Source: Flavobacterium cyclinae (GTDB lineage: Bacteria; Bacteroidota; Bacteroidia; Flavobacteriales; Flavobacteriaceae). From it: a stretch of DNA of 64,000 bases. Location: positions 372,001 through 436,000 of the forward strand of contig NZ_CP089095.1 in NCBI RefSeq assembly GCF_021172145.1, written 5' to 3'. Below, piece by piece: positions 61,990-64,000 of the stretch. The notes under the pieces were generated by a model. That model saw only the letters and a list, made by a program, of their open reading frames with translations, made no database searches and was not told the DNA's origin. How positions within the stretch are numbered: the first letter of the stretch is position 1; each line of letters begins with the position of its first letter. The position numbers were made by a program, and so were the translations under genes.

Positions 61990-62724
61990 ATGGAAATAAA
62001 GAAAAATCCTAATGTTGACCCTAAAAGAAATAGTTCTTTATATTTTTTAATAGGTCTTACGTCAGTGTTATTTATGACTTACTTGGGTATTGAACTTAAA
62101 TCAGAAGATCCAAGAGTAGTGGTTGAAAAATTAGACATTACAGATAATTTTGTTCAAGATGAAGAGGCAATTTTAACTATGCCTCCAGTTCAAAAATTAC
62201 CACCACCACCACCACCGGCACCTGAGGTTATTCAAATTGTAGATAATAAACAAGTTATTGAAGATAAAAAAATTGAAACTACTGAGGTAGATGAAAATAA
62301 ACCAGTAGTTGTTAATAATGCCGCACAATATGGTGATGAAGGTGGTACTGCAGAGGAAATTGATGAAGAAGTACCATTTGCTGTAATTGAAGATGTTCCT
62401 GTTTTTCCTGGTTGTGAAAAAGTTGAAAAAACTAAGCGATTAGATTGTTTTATGGAACAAATGGCTAAACATATTAAAAAGAATCAGCAATATCCAGAAA
62501 GAGCACAAGAAGATGGTATTCAAGGAAGAGTTTCTGTCTTGTTTGTAATTGATAAAGATGGTAGTATTACTAATGTTCAAGTAAGAGGTCCTAAAGGTGG
62601 TGAGCTTTTAGAGAAAGAAGCTAAACGTGTAATTGAAAAATTACCAAAGTTTAAACCTGGTATGCAAAGAGGTAAACCTGTTAAAGTTAAATACAGTCAG
62701 CCAATAACCTTTAGATTACAATAA
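61990..62724 (+). CDS. TonB-family energy transducer (first of two)
   Basis: A 244-residue protein with one N-terminal helix (about 17-36), a short proline run (LPPPPPPAPE, about 69-78), an acidic linker and a C-terminal TonB domain (YPERAQEDGIQGRVSVLFVIDKDGSITNVQVRG to VKVKYSQPITFRL). A cysteine pair frames the linker end (VFPGCE and LDCFMEQ), as in many Bacteroidota TonB proteins. It would carry inner-membrane energy to outer-membrane receptors such as the one at 4127. It has its own terminator before a paralogue. Confidence 0.9.
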   Translation: MEIKKNPNVDPKRNSSLYFLIGLTSVLFMTYLGIELKSEDPRVVVEKLDITDNFVQDEEAILTMPPVQKLPPPPPPAPEVIQIVDNKQVIEDKKIETTEVDENKPVVVNNAAQYGDEGGTAEEIDEEVPFAVIEDVPVFPGCEKVEKTKRLDCFMEQMAKHIKKNQQYPERAQEDGIQGRVSVLFVIDKDGSITNVQVRGPKGGELLEKEAKRVIEKLPKFKPGMQRGKPVKVKYSQPITFRLQ

Positions 62725-62728
62725 TATC

Positions 62729-62758
62729 AATCCCAACTTTAAAGTTGGGATTTTTTTT
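62729..62758 (+). terminator. Terminator between the two TonB genes
   Basis: AATCCCAACTTT and AAAGTTGGGATT (62729-62752) form a perfect palindrome followed by a T-run. Confidence 0.85.
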
Positions 62759-62814
62759 GGCATATAAATTGTATAGGTTAATTAACATACTGTTAACTAT
62801 TAATCTATATAATT

Positions 62815-63573
62815 ATGAAAGCTAATGTTGAATTTCCGAAAAGAACTAAAAATAGTTTTATCTATTTTCAAGTGGGTTTAATTGCTACTATGTTTATTGT
62901 ACTTTTAGTGCTAGAGTTTAATTTTAAAAATGTATCAAAACCAATTGATGGTATTGCTTCAAGTGATATTTTTAATGAGCCTACCTATTACTATAATCCA
63001 GCACCTCAAACAAAAAAAGTGGAAATTGCTAAACCAGTGGCAACAAAAGTTGTTAAAGTTACTCATGAATTTGAAGCAACAAAAGAAGAACCAATGAAGA
63101 ATGAAGTGGAATTAGCAGTAGAAAATCAAGATAATTCTAATGAAAATCAAAATAATGCTACTACGCTTTCTACAGAAATTCCTAAAGAAGTTGAAGGAGG
63201 AGAAAAAATAGCAGAGCCTACAGTTTTTTCCGTAGAAGAATTGCCAATGTTTCCTGCTTGTAAAGGATTAAGTAGAGCAGAACAAAAAGCTTGTTTTGAT
63301 GAACAACTTGCCAAAGCTATTGTTAAACATTTAGTCTATCCTGAAGAAGATTTAGAAGATGGAAAACAAGGAGTAGCTCAAGTGGAGTTTGTTATAGATG
63401 AAAACGGTATGATTTCTAACGTTGTTGCATTAAATAATAAAAGAGCCTCTTTTGAAATGCAAAAAGCAGCAGAAAAGGCAGTAAGAAAATTGCCTAAATT
63501 AATACCGGCTAAGCAAGGTAAAAAGGCAGTAAGAATAAAATATTCGGTTCCAGTTGTGTTTAAAATTCGATAA
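62815..63573 (+). CDS. TonB-family protein (second of two)
   Basis: A 252-residue paralogue of the preceding gene. It has one N-terminal helix (IYFQVGLIATMFIVLLVLEF), a Lys/Glu/Asn-rich linker with no proline run, the cysteine pair MFPACK and KACFDEQ, and a C-terminal TonB-like domain (YPEEDLEDGKQGVAQVEFVIDENGMIS). The lack of a proline-rich spacer and the divergent linker suggest a different partner or weaker reach across the periplasm. It is separated from the first by a terminator and has its own unidentified promoter. Confidence 0.85.
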   Translation: MKANVEFPKRTKNSFIYFQVGLIATMFIVLLVLEFNFKNVSKPIDGIASSDIFNEPTYYYNPAPQTKKVEIAKPVATKVVKVTHEFEATKEEPMKNEVELAVENQDNSNENQNNATTLSTEIPKEVEGGEKIAEPTVFSVEELPMFPACKGLSRAEQKACFDEQLAKAIVKHLVYPEEDLEDGKQGVAQVEFVIDENGMISNVVALNNKRASFEMQKAAEKAVRKLPKLIPAKQGKKAVRIKYSVPVVFKIR

Positions 63574-63596
63574 TAAAATAATATTGTGATAAAAAG

Positions 63597-63619
63597 TCCC
63601 ATTTCGATGGGATTTTTTT
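63597..63619 (+). terminator. Terminator after the second TonB gene
   Basis: TCCCAT, TTCG loop and ATGGGA (63597-63612), then seven T. Confidence 0.85.
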
Positions 63620-63647
63620 ATTTTTACACTTTGAAATTCTTTGTAAA

Positions 63648-64000
63648 ATGAACATAAAGCAATATTTAGATTCTACCTATCTTAAAACAGCGGCTCAGGC
63701 TAATATCACTGAAGAAGAGAATACTGAAGTGGTAAAAAAATGCATTCAAGAAGCTATTGATTACGATTTTAAACTAATCATGATACGCCCTGATAAAGTT
63801 GCTTTGGCAAAAAAAATGATTCAAGAATCTAATTCTAAAGTAACCATTGGAACTGTAATTGATTTTCCTCTAGGTGATGGAACTTTAGATGATAAGTTGC
63901 GTGAGGCAAATGAAGCTATTATCAATGGTGTTGATGATTTAGATTATGTTGTAAACTATGAAGCTTTTAAAAGAGGTGAATTAGATATTGTGAAAGAACA
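63648..64000 (+). CDS. deoC: Deoxyribose-phosphate aldolase (3' end beyond the window)
   Basis: The reading frame from ATG 63648 stays open to the window edge (117 codons visible). The translation starts MNIKQYLDSTYLKT and continues with MIRPDKVALAKKMIQE, VTIGTVIDFPLGDGTLDDKL and GVDDLDYVVNYEAFKRG, the pattern of DeoC. The catalytic lysine lies further on, outside the window. DeoC cleaves deoxyribose 5-phosphate to acetaldehyde and glyceraldehyde 3-phosphate in nucleoside breakdown. The TonB terminator lies 29 bases upstream, so this is a separate unit. Confidence 0.85.
   Translation, partial: MNIKQYLDSTYLKTAAQANITEEENTEVVKKCIQEAIDYDFKLIMIRPDKVALAKKMIQESNSKVTIGTVIDFPLGDGTLDDKLREANEAIINGVDDLDYVVNYEAFKRGELDIVKE

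Overview
The window looks like a chromosomal stretch from a member of the Flavobacteriaceae, probably Flavobacterium or a close relative. The DNA is very AT-rich. Promoter-like sites have the Bacteroidota form (TTG, about 19 bases, TAnnTTTG), and starts lack Shine-Dalgarno sequences. The gene set includes the type IX secretion translocon SprA, alternative complex III fused to an aa3 oxidase operon, a two-domain Usp protein, GT117/DUF2723 and DUF4301. This assignment rests on gene content and motifs, not on a database search. I see no prophage, IS transposase, CRISPR array or rRNA operon. One tRNA (Gln-TTG) is present.

Layout. 1-3856: a tightly overlapping cluster of a 5'-truncated phosphopantetheinyl transferase, a geranylgeranylglyceryl phosphate synthase-like enzyme, a PnuC-family transporter, DUF4301 and ArfB. 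3916-6322: a TPP riboswitch in front of a TonB-dependent receptor, which suggests thiamine uptake. 6377-12691: housekeeping and repair genes (greA, HIT, a histidine kinase, flavin reductase-like, DUF3127, aat, VF530, tag, yhhQ) and a Rieske-fold lipoprotein that has lost its histidine ligands. 12783-15519: translation genes on the minus strand (rplM-rpsI-rpsB-tsf). 15717-19756: a LacI regulator and a minus-strand operon sdpR-sdpI-serine hydrolase-PnuC-like behind a clear palindromic operator. 19875-30057: a lipoprotein, polA, a phosphoesterase, a cysteine-less thioredoxin, a deacetylase, GT117, tRNA-Gln and usp.

30223-34790 is rimP-nusA-infB, with a terminator-like hairpin in its leader. 35451-46824 is the respiratory operon actABCDEF-ctaC-ctaD: menaquinol oxidation by ACIII coupled to the aa3 oxidase, with no subunit III gene here. 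46896-50665 holds ruvB, a four-helix-bundle (23S rRNA intervening-sequence type) gene bracketed by inverted 29-base repeats, queG, DUF808 and a small membrane protein. 50982-61945 holds maeB, ruvA, sprA, gcvH and a VanZ-like gene. 61990-63573 carries two tandem TonB paralogues, and the window ends inside a deoC-like gene.

No obvious new defence or biosynthetic system appears. The most unusual signals are: (i) short periodic repeat islands, three of them arranged as roughly 29-base inverted pairs, one pair enclosing the four-helix-bundle gene and supplying the first codons of queG; (ii) a five-unit heptamer repeat inside the signal-peptide region of the riboswitch-controlled receptor; (iii) leader hairpins before greA and the nusA operon; (iv) two fold families stripped of their cofactor or redox residues (Rieske, thioredoxin); and (v) the SdpR-type operon with a secreted hydrolase.
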